From an uncultured Bacteroidia bacterium (GTDB lineage: Bacteria > Bacteroidota > Bacteroidia > Bacteroidales > UBA932): a DNA stretch of 64,000 bases. A program made the position numbers and the translations under genes. The notes under the pieces were generated by a model, which was not told the origin of the DNA, ran no database searches, and was given only the letters and a program-made list of their open reading frames with translations. The DNA lies in contig CADAND010000014.1 of NCBI GenBank assembly GCA_902789245.1, positions 22,494-86,493 on the forward strand, written 5' to 3'. Positions 1 through 8,129 of the stretch are shown in pieces (the first letter of the stretch is position 1; each line of letters begins with the position of its first letter).

Positions 1-1621
1 GAACGCCCTCTACCGCCCGGGTCCGATGGATTACATCCCGGACTTCGTGGCCGGCAAGAACGACCCGTCCAAGATCCACTACGACCTCCCGGACATGGAG
101 GAGCTACTGAAGGAGACTTACGGCGTCACGGTGTACCAGGAGCAGGTGATGCGCCTCTCGCAGAAGCTCGCGGGCTTCTCCAAGGGCAAGGCGGACAAGC
201 TCCGCAAGGCCATGGGCAAGAAGCAGAAAGCCGTGCTGGATTCGCTCAAGGAGACCTTCATGAAGGGCGCCATCGCCAACGGCCATCCGGAGCCCATCCT
301 GCAGAAGATCTGGTCGGACTGGGAGGCTTTCGCGAAATACGCGTTCAACAAGTCGCACGCCACCTGCTACGCCTGGGTGAGCTACCAGACCGCCTGGATC
401 AAGGCGCATTATCCGTCCGAATTCCAGGCTTCCAACCTCACGCAGAACATCTCGAACATGGACGAGATGAAGGAGATCATGGCGGACTGCCGCAAGGCCG
501 GCATCAAGGTTCTCAGCCCGGACGTGAACGAGTCCGAGGCCACGTTCTCCGTCAACAAGAGCGGCGACATCCGCTACGGTCTCGGCGGCCTGAAAGGCTT
601 CGGCGAGAACGTCGTGGAGGCCATCATCCGCGAGCGCGGCGAGCACGGTCCCTTCACGGACCTCTTCGACTTCGTGGAGCGGATGGCCGAGATGCTGAAC
701 CGCCGCGCCTTCGAAACGCTGGTCTATGCCGGCGCTCTGGACTCCTTCGGCTATAAGCGTTCGCAGTTCTTCCTGCCCTGCAAGAACGGGGAGCTCTGCA
801 TCGACGAAATCGTCAAATACGCGAGCCTCTACCGCAACGACCAGCTCGACTCCGCCAATTCGCTCTTCGGCGAAGTGGAGGAGCTCAAGCCCGTGCGTCC
901 GGAAGTGCCGACCTTCTCCGGTGACGAGGATGTCCTCGCGCTGCTGCAGCAGGAGAAGGAGTACGTGGGCATGTACCTTTCCTCGCACCCGCTGGAGCGC
1001 TACCGCTTTGAGATAGAAACCTTTACAGACTGCAAACTGACCGAGCTGCAGGCGCGCATCGACGAGTGCGAGCTGGCCGACAAGAACGGCAAGGCCGCCG
1101 TCGCGGGCATCGTGGCCGACGTCAAGACGCTCACCACACGCAGCGGTTCACCGGGCGCGCGCGTCGTGGTGGAGGACTTCGACGGGACGTACGAATTCGC
1201 GCTGTTCGGCAAGGACTACGAGGCGCTGCTGCCCTATATGCAACTGCACGCGCAGATCTTTGTCGAGGGAGATATTTCCGCCCGCTATTTCATCAAGCCC
1301 GAGGAGCGCGCCCAGGGGAAGAAGGCGCCTTACGGTTTCAAAATCAAGAAGATCACCCTCCTTGGCAACCTCAGCGAGACACTCATCACCGGATTCAACA
1401 TCCTGCTCGAAGCCGAGCGGCTCACCCCGGAATTCCGCGCCGCACTGGTGAAGGTCCTCAAGGCCCACAAGGGCAAGATTCCCCTCTCGCTCTTCCTGCA
1501 CGACAAGGCCACGGGCTACAACCTCGAATTCTTCTCCAAGAAGTTCTCCGTCACCGTCTGCGAACCCTTCCTCTCCGAGCTGCAGCGCCTGGGCGTCACG
1601 TACACTGTCGCACATAAATAA
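1..1621 (+). CDS. dnaE: DNA polymerase III subunit alpha, C-terminal part (5' truncated by window)
   Basis: Catalytic subunit of the replicative DNA polymerase. The open frame runs in from the window edge (first full codon at base 2) and opens with ALYRPGPMDYIP, the conserved motif of C-family polymerases, so about the last 540 residues are present. After it come the fingers region (GVTVYQEQVMRLSQKLAGFS), the tandem helix-hairpin-helix segment (RYGLGGLKGFGENVVEAI, bases about 570-620) and a C-terminal OB-fold (VAGIVADVKTLTTR, bases about 1100-1270). The PHP domain and the catalytic aspartates of the palm are outside the window. The gene ends with TAA, directly followed by a strong hairpin terminator. 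The frame looks intact. Confidence 0.96.
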   Translation, partial: NALYRPGPMDYIPDFVAGKNDPSKIHYDLPDMEELLKETYGVTVYQEQVMRLSQKLAGFSKGKADKLRKAMGKKQKAVLDSLKETFMKGAIANGHPEPILQKIWSDWEAFAKYAFNKSHATCYAWVSYQTAWIKAHYPSEFQASNLTQNISNMDEMKEIMADCRKAGIKVLSPDVNESEATFSVNKSGDIRYGLGGLKGFGENVVEAIIRERGEHGPFTDLFDFVERMAEMLNRRAFETLVYAGALDSFGYKRSQFFLPCKNGELCIDEIVKYASLYRNDQLDSANSLFGEVEELKPVRPEVPTFSGDEDVLALLQQEKEYVGMYLSSHPLERYRFEIETFTDCKLTELQARIDECELADKNGKAAVAGIVADVKTLTTRSGSPGARVVVEDFDGTYEFALFGKDYEALLPYMQLHAQIFVEGDISARYFIKPEERAQGKKAPYGFKIKKITLLGNLSETLITGFNILLEAERLTPEFRAALVKVLKAHKGKIPLSLFLHDKATGYNLEFFSKKFSVTVCEPFLSELQRLGVTYTVAHK

Positions 1622-1651
1622 GCCCCGCAGAGCAATCTGCGAGGCCTTTTT
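1622..1651 (+). terminator. Rho-independent terminator of dnaE; copy 1 of a 30-bp inverted repeat
   Basis: A 10-bp stem with one mismatch (GCCCCGCAGA pairing with TCTGCGAGGC) around a GCAA loop, followed by five T. The same 30 bases occur perfectly in reverse complement at 4836-4865. Confidence 0.85.
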
Positions 1652-1653
1652 GT

Positions 1654-3383
1654 TTATCTGCCGAAGCCGGGACCGCCGCCCGGGCCGCCCATTCCGCCGG
1701 GACCCATCCCGCCGGGACCCATTCCGCCGCCGCCACTGTAAGCGGAGAGCGTCACGTCGCTGCCGCCGGTGGCGGCGGTGGCGCCCATTCCTCCGAAGAA
1801 TTTGGTACCGGATGCAGTGACGCCCGATTTCAGCGTTGTCGTGCCGCCCGTGGAGACGACCATCGTGTTGCCGCCCCGGGACGGTGTCTGGAAGGCCAGC
1901 GCGAGTGCGCCGTCCTGGTAGAGACCGTACCAGGTGCTGGCGTTCCCATTCGCAGCATAGCAGGCCTGGGAGAGGCTGGCACCGCCCTCGAGGCCGCCCA
2001 GGGCCACGAGCGTTCCGCTGATGACGTACAGTTTCTTCCCCTCCTCGGTGTTGGCGTCCACGGCCACTTCCGGCGTGCCGCTGCCGACGGCATAGACCAG
2101 GGCGCCCTGGATGTAGCAGTTGCCGTTGGCGTCAAGACCGTCGTTGCCGGTGGAGATGGCGCAGACGCGCCCGCCGCCGAGGATCATGTCGCTGCCGGAG
2201 TTGATGGCGTCGTCGGAGGACGTCGCATAGACATCGCCGCCGGTCACGATCAGTTCGCCCTTGGCCTCGATGGCCTCGTGGTTCTTGGCGGAGACGGACA
2301 CGGTGCCGCCCGTGATAACGAGTTTCCCGTCGAATTTGATGCCCTTGGCGGAGCTGGAAGTATCCTCCAGTCCGACGGCGTCCGCGCCCGTTATTTCATA
2401 GTTGGAGCCCGTAACTGCGATGTCGATGGTGCCGCCGGCAATCAGGCCGCCCGCGTCGCCGCTGATGCCCTTGCCGCCCTGTCCGCTGTTGGTGATGGCA
2501 AGCGTGCCGCCGTTCATCACGAAGGCCACGTCGGCCTTGATGCCGGACGAGGAGGACAGGTCCGTGAGGTCGGAGTCGTCCACGTCGCCGGAGACGGTCA
2601 GTTTCACGTCGCCGCCGTCGATGCGGACCGTGCCGTCGGAGGTAATGGCTTTCTTGCCCTCCTTGCTCACGGTCACGTCCAGTTTGCCGCCGCCGATTAC
2701 GACCGCGTCATTACCGCGGATGCCATGGCCCTTGACAGCGCTGACAGTGATGGTCGGAGCGTCCAGCACGCGCACATAATCATCGGAAGAAATGCCCGCC
2801 TTACCGCCGGTGGACGTCACGCTGAGCGAGCCGATGCCGCTGAAGATGAGCTGCGCTTCGCTGAAGAAGGCACCTTTCTCATCTTCATCCTCGGGCGTGT
2901 CGGTGTATTTCTTGCCGTCGACGAGCGTGTTCGTGCCGTTGACGACCACGAACGTGCGTTTTTTGTTCTGGTTGTTGATGGCGGCGCCGTTGGGATTCGT
3001 CAGGTCCAGGCCGTTCAGGACGATGGCCTGCTTCTTCTCGCCGTAGATCTTGAAGAAGCCGTCCGTGGCCGAACCGGAGAGCTCGTAGCGGATAGCCTCC
3101 GTGGTGGTATTATTGACGGTCACGTCGTTGCCGGTGACAGTCACGATGCCGTTGTCGTCGCCGCTCACCGTCGCGCCCGCGTCTGCAAACACAATGGAAA
3201 TGGTGCGGTCGAAGGTCGTGTTGGCGATGGCGTCTTCTTCGTCCTCGAGGATGAAATTGTCTTCGATTCATCGGTGTATGAACCATTGTTCCCATTGCCA
3301 AAAGGGTCCCCGTATGGATCGAATTTCTCGCAGCTGCTCAGAAGGAGCAGCGGAAGAACTAAAAAGGAAATAATCTTTTTCAT
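1654..3383 (-). CDS. Lipoprotein with DUF4353 / Cthe_2159-type carbohydrate-binding beta-helix (frameshifted)
   Basis: The upstream frame starts at 3383 with a lipoprotein signal peptide (MKKIISFLVLPLLLLSSCEK, lipobox LSSC) and runs out of frame near 3262-3270. A -1 shift there restores the rest, which encodes EDNFILEDEEDAIANTTFDR and then about 500 residues of parallel beta-helix repeats (GISSDDYVRVLDAPTITVSA, GDVYATSSDDAINSGSDM), the hallmark of the DUF4353 carbohydrate-binding family. The C-terminus is a Gly/Met/Pro-rich tail; two 15-bp direct repeats (1697-1711, 1712-1726) encode its GGMGP units. A GTG at 3192 could start the downstream part, but it would lack an export signal. The protein is probably a cell-surface lipoprotein; ligand unknown. 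Divergent from the LytTR gene. Confidence 0.7.
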
Positions 3384-3499
3384 AACGATTCGGTTTTAGT
3401 CACGGCACACTAAAATACAAAACGGTTGCCAGTTTCTGGGCAATTCAGCGAACGGGCCGAATTCTTCAGCGAACCGGCGGGACTGGAACGGAATTTTTC

Positions 3500-3507
3500 T
3501 AATTTTG
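3500..3507 (+). promoter_or_regulatory. Candidate -7 box for the LytTR gene
   Basis: TAATTTTG fits the Bacteroidota TAnnTTTG -7 element and ends 5 bases before the proposed ATG at 3513. No clear -33 TTTG is visible, so support is weak. Confidence 0.3.
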
Positions 3508-3512
3508 TGCAT

Positions 3513-4221
3513 ATGATCATCGCTTTCCTGGCCCTGTTGCTGCTGCATAACTTCCTCGCCGTGCCTTTCCTGGTGCGGAAAAAGAAGCCGTGGGCATACG
3601 CCGTCGTGACGCTGGCCCGGCGGCCCCGGGCCTGGGATGCCGCCGCCAATGCCGCCGGAGGGCGGTTTCCCGCCGCCTCCGGGCGGGCCGTGGGGGCCGG
3701 GAGGCCCTGGCGGGCCCAAAGGGAAGGGTCCGATTCGGCCGGAGTGGTTCGAAATGATCCTGGGCGTGCTTCTGCTGGCCGCCAATGTCGGCTTGATCTA
3801 TTGGATCCAGGCCCGGCGCTCGACGGCCCGCATCCGCGAACTGGAGGCCGAGCTGAAGCAGCGAGACGCGCAGCCGGCGCCGCGTTCAGAGGGCGTCACG
3901 ATGGTCTTTCGCTCCGAGGGGCAGGATGTCCGCGTGGAGACGGCAAAGATCCGCTATATCGAAGGCATGAGCGAATATGTCAAGATCTGGCGGGAGGATG
4001 CCGGGGAGCCGCTTATTGTCCTGGAGCGCCTCAAGAATCTGGAGGAAAGGCTCCCGGCAGGGCAGTTCCTGCGGGTGCACCGTTCCTACATCGTCAACCT
4101 CTCGCGCATTCGCGCCACGACCGCCGGCCAGATCACCCTGGACGACGGCACGCGTATCCCGGTCGGCGACAGTTATCGTGACAAATTCCGGAAAATGACT
4201 ATCTTTGGAAAAACTCAATAA
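3513..4221 (+). CDS. Membrane-anchored LytTR-family transcriptional regulator (frameshifted)
   Basis: A first frame from ATG 3513 encodes a hydrophobic segment (MIIAFLALLLLHNFLAVPFL) plus RKKKPWAY. Around 3607-3630 the frame must shift by one base to reach RWPGGPGPGMPPPMPPEGG, a Pro/Gly-rich linker, a second membrane segment (WFEMILGVLLLAANVGLIYW), a short coiled coil (RIRELEAELKQRD) and a C-terminal LytTR DNA-binding domain with VETAKIRYIEGMSEYVKI and FLRVHRSYIVNLSRI. An internal ATG at 3637 would give a 194-residue form without the first membrane segment. Proteins of this layout have DNA-binding LytTR domains tethered to the inner membrane; no kinase or receiver domain is visible. The shift lies in a GC-rich run (GGCCCGGCGGCCCCGGG), so sequencing error is plausible. 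Confidence 0.7.
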
Positions 4222-4223
4222 CC

Positions 4224-4826
4224 ATGGCAAGCAATTTTTTTAAGAAACTGTCCGATCTGACGCACATCCACAACCGGGCCGCCTTCACGGACGTCCCGAA
4301 ACGGGCAGGCATGACAGAGAGCGCGTTCAAGACGCTCGTGAAGGAACGTTTTTCCTGCCGGTCTTTCAAAAGTACGCCCTTGACGCAGGCCCAGATTGAA
4401 AACATCCTGGAAGCCGCCCGCCTGGCCCCGACGGCGGCCAACAAGCAGCCCGTCCATGTCTGGGTGGTCAAGAGCGAAGAGGGCCTCGCCAAGTTGAAAA
4501 AAGCGACGGACTACACATACGGCGCGCCCGTCGTATTCATGGTCGGCGCTAAACCAGACGCCGCTTGGGTGCGGAAATATGATGGCAAGAACGGGGCTGA
4601 GATCGACGCCGCCATCGTGGGCACGCACATCATGCTGGAAGCCTCGGCTCAGGGACTGGGCAATGTCTGGGTCGGTTCCTTCGACCCCGCACAGATCAAG
4701 GCCGACTTCCCGGAGACCGAAGGTTACGAGGTTGTCTGCCTCTTCCCGGTCGGCGTCTCCGATGCCGAACCCGGCTCCATGCACTTCAAACGGCAGTCCG
4801 CCGCGGAGTTCTCCGACGAGATCTAG
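4224..4826 (+). CDS. Nitroreductase family protein
   Basis: A 200-residue FMN-dependent nitroreductase-like oxidoreductase. The family start is recognisable as FSCRSFKSTPLTQAQIENIL, followed by EAARLAPTAANKQPVHVWVV, where the Arg/Ser and Asn residues normally contact FMN phosphate. The C-terminal part contains GTHIMLEASAQGLGNVWVG, typical of the family. About 35 residues precede the canonical start, so initiation at Met30 is possible, but the ATG at 4224 lies 2 bases after the LytTR stop and suggests translational coupling. The substrate cannot be inferred. No signal peptide is present, so it is probably cytosolic. A bidirectional terminator follows. Confidence 0.88.
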   Translation: MASNFFKKLSDLTHIHNRAAFTDVPKRAGMTESAFKTLVKERFSCRSFKSTPLTQAQIENILEAARLAPTAANKQPVHVWVVKSEEGLAKLKKATDYTYGAPVVFMVGAKPDAAWVRKYDGKNGAEIDAAIVGTHIMLEASAQGLGNVWVGSFDPAQIKADFPETEGYEVVCLFPVGVSDAEPGSMHFKRQSAAEFSDEI

Positions 4827-4835
4827 CCGCTAAGT

Positions 4836-4870
4836 AAAAAGGCCTCGCAGATTGCTCTGCGGGGCCTTTT
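4836..4870. terminator. Bidirectional terminator; copy 2 (inverted) of the 30-bp repeat
   Basis: AAAAAGGCCTCGCAG ... CTGCGGGGCCTTTT forms a stem with A-run and T-run flanks, so it can terminate the nitroreductase on the plus strand and the DUF4923 gene on the minus strand. Bases 4836-4865 are the perfect reverse complement of 1622-1651. Confidence 0.8.
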
Positions 4871-4872
4871 CA

Positions 4873-4897
4873 GATTCCGGATCAAGCCCGGAATGAC
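4873..4897 (-). repeat. REP-like dispersed palindromic element, copy A
   Basis: 25 bases whose reverse complement starts GTCATTCCGGGCTTGATCCG. The element is an imperfect palindrome (ATTCCGGG ... CCGGAAT around CTTGA). It matches copy B at 38096-38120 in 24 of 25 positions and sits in the convergent gap between nitroreductase and DUF4923 gene. Confidence 0.75.
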
Positions 4898-4907
4898 GGC
4901 GGCATCG

Positions 4908-5537
4908 CTATCGCGTCAGCTTGAAGCCGGCGTCCACGCTCTTGGCGGTGGTCAGGATGTTGCCGACCGTGGCCACACCGGCGCTGGTGGTGATCTTCTT
5001 GGCATACTCGATCAGCTTCTGGGTGAAGCCCATGAATTTCTCGCCGTTGAATAGAATCTTGCAGCCGTTCGTCGTGGCGCTCACGGCCCCGTCGAGCTGC
5101 AGGAAGGTCAGCTGACGGCCGAATTTCAGCGTGACGGCGCTGCCGTTCTGCACGTACGTACCGGTGATCGCGGGCAGGCGGCCGGCCTTGAAGGAGAAGC
5201 TACCGTCCGGGTTGAAGGTGAAAGTGGCGGCGCCGGGCGCAATACCCGCCTTGGCGAGAATGTTGTCCGCCTTGCTCTCGATGGTGCCGATGGCCGCGTT
5301 CCCGGCCACGCTGCTGAGGATATTGTCGCTCTTGACGGCAGCGCCTACGCCTCCGTAGGTCCAGGAGCCGGCCAGATCCACCTGGCCGCCGCCCAGCACG
5401 CCCGAGAGGACATTGCCGACAGTCTCGCCGACGTTGCCGCCGGCCACGGATTTCAGGATACCGCCCAGGACGTTCTGGGCATTGGCCGCGGATGCCACCA
5501 GCATCAGCGAGCCAAGAATTGCAACGATCTTTTTCAT
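4908..5537 (-). CDS. DUF4923 (lipocalin-like) family exported protein
   Basis: 209 residues with a clear Sec signal peptide (MKKIVAILGSLMLVASAANA|Q), then a Gly/Val-rich segment (VLGGILKSVAGGNVGETVGN) and a beta-rich region containing DLAGSWTYGGVGAAVKSDNI and FTFNPDGSFSFKAGR, the pattern of the Bacteroidota-specific DUF4923/lipocalin-like proteins. Function is unknown; localisation is predicted periplasmic or outer-membrane associated. It starts 6 bases after the stop of the ThiL-like gene, so it is probably the last gene of the glyS - ThiL-like - DUF4923 transcription unit, which ends in the bidirectional terminator at 4836-4870. Confidence 0.85.
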   Translation of the reverse strand: MKKIVAILGSLMLVASAANAQNVLGGILKSVAGGNVGETVGNVLSGVLGGGQVDLAGSWTYGGVGAAVKSDNILSSVAGNAAIGTIESKADNILAKAGIAPGAATFTFNPDGSFSFKAGRLPAITGTYVQNGSAVTLKFGRQLTFLQLDGAVSATTNGCKILFNGEKFMGFTQKLIEYAKKITTSAGVATVGNILTTAKSVDAGFKLTR

Positions 5538-5543
5538 GTGTTA

Positions 5544-6551
5544 TTACTTATTGGTTGTCCATCCTTGTGCCGAGACGGGATGCTCCAGCCCGTCGGGCGA
5601 TACCAGCACGGCTCCCACCTCGGGCTGCGCCAAGTGACCGATGATGTCGAAGGTCTGGAATTCCGTGCGGAAACGCTCGTACTGCGCGAGAGGAATCACG
5701 TAAAGCAGGTGGTAGTCCTCGCCGCCGTTCATCGCCGCGGACACGGGGTCCAGGTTCAGTTCGCGGCCCAGATCGAAACTGCCGCCCTCGAAGGGAATCT
5801 TGTCGGCATAGACCTTGGCGCCCAGCCCGCTGTCGCGGCAAAGGCGCAGCAAGGCGTCTGCGAGGCCCCTGGTGACGAAATAACCGTGCGAGGGGGTGAA
5901 CTTCCCGTCCTCGAGTTGCGCGGGCAAATTTGGGCTTAATTCGGGCCTCAGATAGGAGCCGACGAGCATCTTGTATTGCTCGAGGGCAGCCTGATCCGTG
6001 GAGCCCTTGTCGAACTTGATGCGCTCGCGCTCCAGGACCTGCAGACCCAGGAAGGCGGCACCGAGGGCACCCGACACGCAGATCAGATCGCGCGACTGGG
6101 CCTTCGGGCGGGCGGCCGAGACAGCGGCGCTGTGCCGGCCGGTGGCCGACAGCGCGAGCGTAAGGCCGTTACGCGAAGGTTGCAGGTCGAGCGAAAGCTG
6201 CTTGTAGCCGTGCTCCTGCGCGGCGGCGACCAGTCCGCTCCAAAGCTCCTGCACCTGCGGGAAATCGAGTTTCGCGGACACGCCAAGCTGCACCGAGAGC
6301 GACTCGGGCCGCGCCATGACGGCGTACAACTCGCCCGTGACCTTCAGCACAGCCTTGCGGCCGAGGTGCTTGAGCGGGAAATAAACCAGGTCGAAATCAA
6401 TCCCTTCCAGCAGCAGGCCGGAGGCCGAGGTGATGCATTCCTGCGGCTTCGCCTCGAGCCACAGCGGCTCGCCGAAGGGAGCGTAGCCCGTCCCCTCGAA
6501 GAGCTGCCGGATGGCCTCGATGCGGCCTAACTCACTGAAACTCTGCGCCAT
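5544..6551 (-). CDS. ThiL / AIR-synthase-fold protein lacking the catalytic aspartates (probable pseudoenzyme)
   Basis: 335 residues that follow Bacteroidota thiamine-monophosphate kinase (ThiL) from end to end: LLLEGIDFDLVYFPLKHLG (47-65), RDLICVSGALGAAFLGLQVL (154-173), NGGEDYHLLYVIP (275-287) and IIGHLAQPE near the end. The metal- and ATP-binding acidic motifs are gone: the N-terminal GDDAA is unrecognisable (about 26-36), TDLLLEG reads SGLLLEG, NLSDIYAM reads KVTGELYAV (70-78), GGDTT reads LDLQPSR (121-127), and DISDGL reads VTRGL (226-230). Only the GGED loop remains. The frame is open and the fold core conserved, so the gene seems maintained for a non-kinase role. Its start overlaps the glyS stop by one base (TAATG), showing translational coupling. 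Confidence 0.85.
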   Translation of the reverse strand: MAQSFSELGRIEAIRQLFEGTGYAPFGEPLWLEAKPQECITSASGLLLEGIDFDLVYFPLKHLGRKAVLKVTGELYAVMARPESLSVQLGVSAKLDFPQVQELWSGLVAAAQEHGYKQLSLDLQPSRNGLTLALSATGRHSAAVSAARPKAQSRDLICVSGALGAAFLGLQVLERERIKFDKGSTDQAALEQYKMLVGSYLRPELSPNLPAQLEDGKFTPSHGYFVTRGLADALLRLCRDSGLGAKVYADKIPFEGGSFDLGRELNLDPVSAAMNGGEDYHLLYVIPLAQYERFRTEFQTFDIIGHLAQPEVGAVLVSPDGLEHPVSAQGWTTNK

Positions 6552-8089
6552 TACAGGTTGCGGAGAAGGTTATTCAGGTTGACCTTGGCGTCAATCATCG
6601 CGCGGAGTTCGGCGATGGGGACGCGCTGCTGGGTCATCGTGTCGCGGTCGCGCACGGTGACGCAGCGGTCGTTCAGGGAGTCGTGGTCGACGGTGATGCA
6701 GAACGGGGTGCCGATGGCATCCTGGCGGCGGTAACGCTTGCCGATGCTGTCCTTCTCCTCGTACTGGCAGTTGAAATCGTACTTCAGCAGGTCCATCACC
6801 TCCTGCGCGAGCTCGGGCAGGCCGTCCTTCTTGACGAGCGGCAGCACGGCGGCCTTGACCGGGGCGAGCGGAGCGGGAATGCTCAGCACGACGCGGGTCT
6901 CGCCGTTCTCCAGCTGCTCCTCATGGAAGGAGTGCGACAGGACCGCAAGCACCATACGGTCGACGCCGATGGACGTTTCGACCACGTACGGGGTGTAGGA
7001 GGCGTTCTCCTCGGGATCGAAGTACTCGATCTTCTTGCCGGAGAACTTCTGGTGGTTGCCCAGGTCAAAGTTCGTACGGCTGTGGATGCCCTCCAGCTCC
7101 TTGAAACCGAAGGGGAAGTTGAACTCGATATCGGTGGCGGCGTTGGCGTAATGGGCCAGCTTCTCATGATCGTGGAAGCGGTAGTTCTCCGCACCCATGC
7201 CGATGTTGACATGCCATTTCATGCGGTTCTCCTTCCATTTCTTGAACCAGTCGAGCTCGGTGCCCGGCTTGATGAAGAACTGCATCTCCATCTGCTCGAA
7301 TTCGCGCATGCGGAAGATGAACTGGCGGGCGACGATCTCGTTGCGGAAGGCCTTGCCGATCTGGGCGATGCCGAAAGGAATCTTCATGCGGCCGGTCTTC
7401 TGGACATTCAGGTAGTTCACAAAGATGCCCTGGGCCGTCTCCGGACGCAGGTAAATGGTGTTGGCGCCGTCGGCGGTGCTGCCCATGGAGGTGCTGAACA
7501 TCAGGTTGAACTGACGGACGTCGGTCCAGTTGCAGGTGCCGCTGATCGGGCAGACGATGTTGTTGTCAATGATAATCTGGCGGTACTCCGCGAAATCGGA
7601 GGCCTGCTCGGCAGCCACGTAACGGTTGTGCACCTCGTCCCACTTGGCCTGCTCGCGCAGCACGTTGGGGTTCGTGGCGCGGAACTGCGCCTCGTCGAAG
7701 CTCTCGCCGAACTTCTTGCGGCCCTTCTCGACCTCCTTGTTGATCTTTTCCTCGATCTTGCCCAGGAAATCTTCGATCAGCACGTCGGCGCGGTAGCGCT
7801 TCTTGGAATCCTTGTTGTCGATGAGCGGGTCGTTGAACGCGCTCACGTGGCCAGAGGCCTCCCAGATGCGGGGGTGCATGAAGATGCAGGAATCGATGCC
7901 CACGATGTTCTCGTTCAGGCGGGTCATCGCGTTCCACCAATATTGCTTGATGTTGTTTTTCAGCTCTACGCCCATCTGGCCATAATCGTACACGGCGGCC
8001 AGGCCGTCATAAATCTCGCTGGACGGGAAAATGAAACCGTACTCCTTGCAGTGCGCTACGAGTACCTTGAACAATTCGTCTTGTGTCAT
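6551..8089 (-). CDS. glyS: Glycyl-tRNA synthetase (homodimeric, eukaryote/archaeal-like type)
   Basis: Class II aminoacyl-tRNA synthetase charging tRNA-Gly. The 512-residue length and single-chain layout match the alpha2 type (GlyQS/Grs1), not the alpha2beta2 form. Visible landmarks are EIYDGLAAVYDYGQMGVELK (motif 1 region, about 25-45), IYLRPETAQGIFVNYLNVQK, the motif 2 segment FRNEIVARQFIFRMREFEQM (about 250), motif 3 around ETSIGVDRMVLAVL, and a C-terminal anticodon-binding domain starting near IPAPLAPVKAAVLPL (about 405). ATG at 8087-8089. A TATATTTG box 32 bases upstream supplies a promoter. First gene of a three-gene leftward operon. Confidence 0.95.
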   Translation of the reverse strand: MTQDELFKVLVAHCKEYGFIFPSSEIYDGLAAVYDYGQMGVELKNNIKQYWWNAMTRLNENIVGIDSCIFMHPRIWEASGHVSAFNDPLIDNKDSKKRYRADVLIEDFLGKIEEKINKEVEKGRKKFGESFDEAQFRATNPNVLREQAKWDEVHNRYVAAEQASDFAEYRQIIIDNNIVCPISGTCNWTDVRQFNLMFSTSMGSTADGANTIYLRPETAQGIFVNYLNVQKTGRMKIPFGIAQIGKAFRNEIVARQFIFRMREFEQMEMQFFIKPGTELDWFKKWKENRMKWHVNIGMGAENYRFHDHEKLAHYANAATDIEFNFPFGFKELEGIHSRTNFDLGNHQKFSGKKIEYFDPEENASYTPYVVETSIGVDRMVLAVLSHSFHEEQLENGETRVVLSIPAPLAPVKAAVLPLVKKDGLPELAQEVMDLLKYDFNCQYEEKDSIGKRYRRQDAIGTPFCITVDHDSLNDRCVTVRDRDTMTQQRVPIAELRAMIDAKVNLNNLLRNL

Positions 8090-8120
8090 ATCTTTATTGC
8101 TAACTTATTCTTAGAGCGTG

Positions 8121-8128
8121 CAAATATA
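8121..8128 (-). promoter_or_regulatory. Candidate -7 box for glyS
   Basis: TATATTTG on the minus strand, 32 bases upstream of the glyS ATG and just beyond the folK stop codon, fits the Bacteroidota TAnnTTTG element. The -33 position is not clearly TTTG. Confidence 0.45.
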
Positions 8129-8129
8129 G

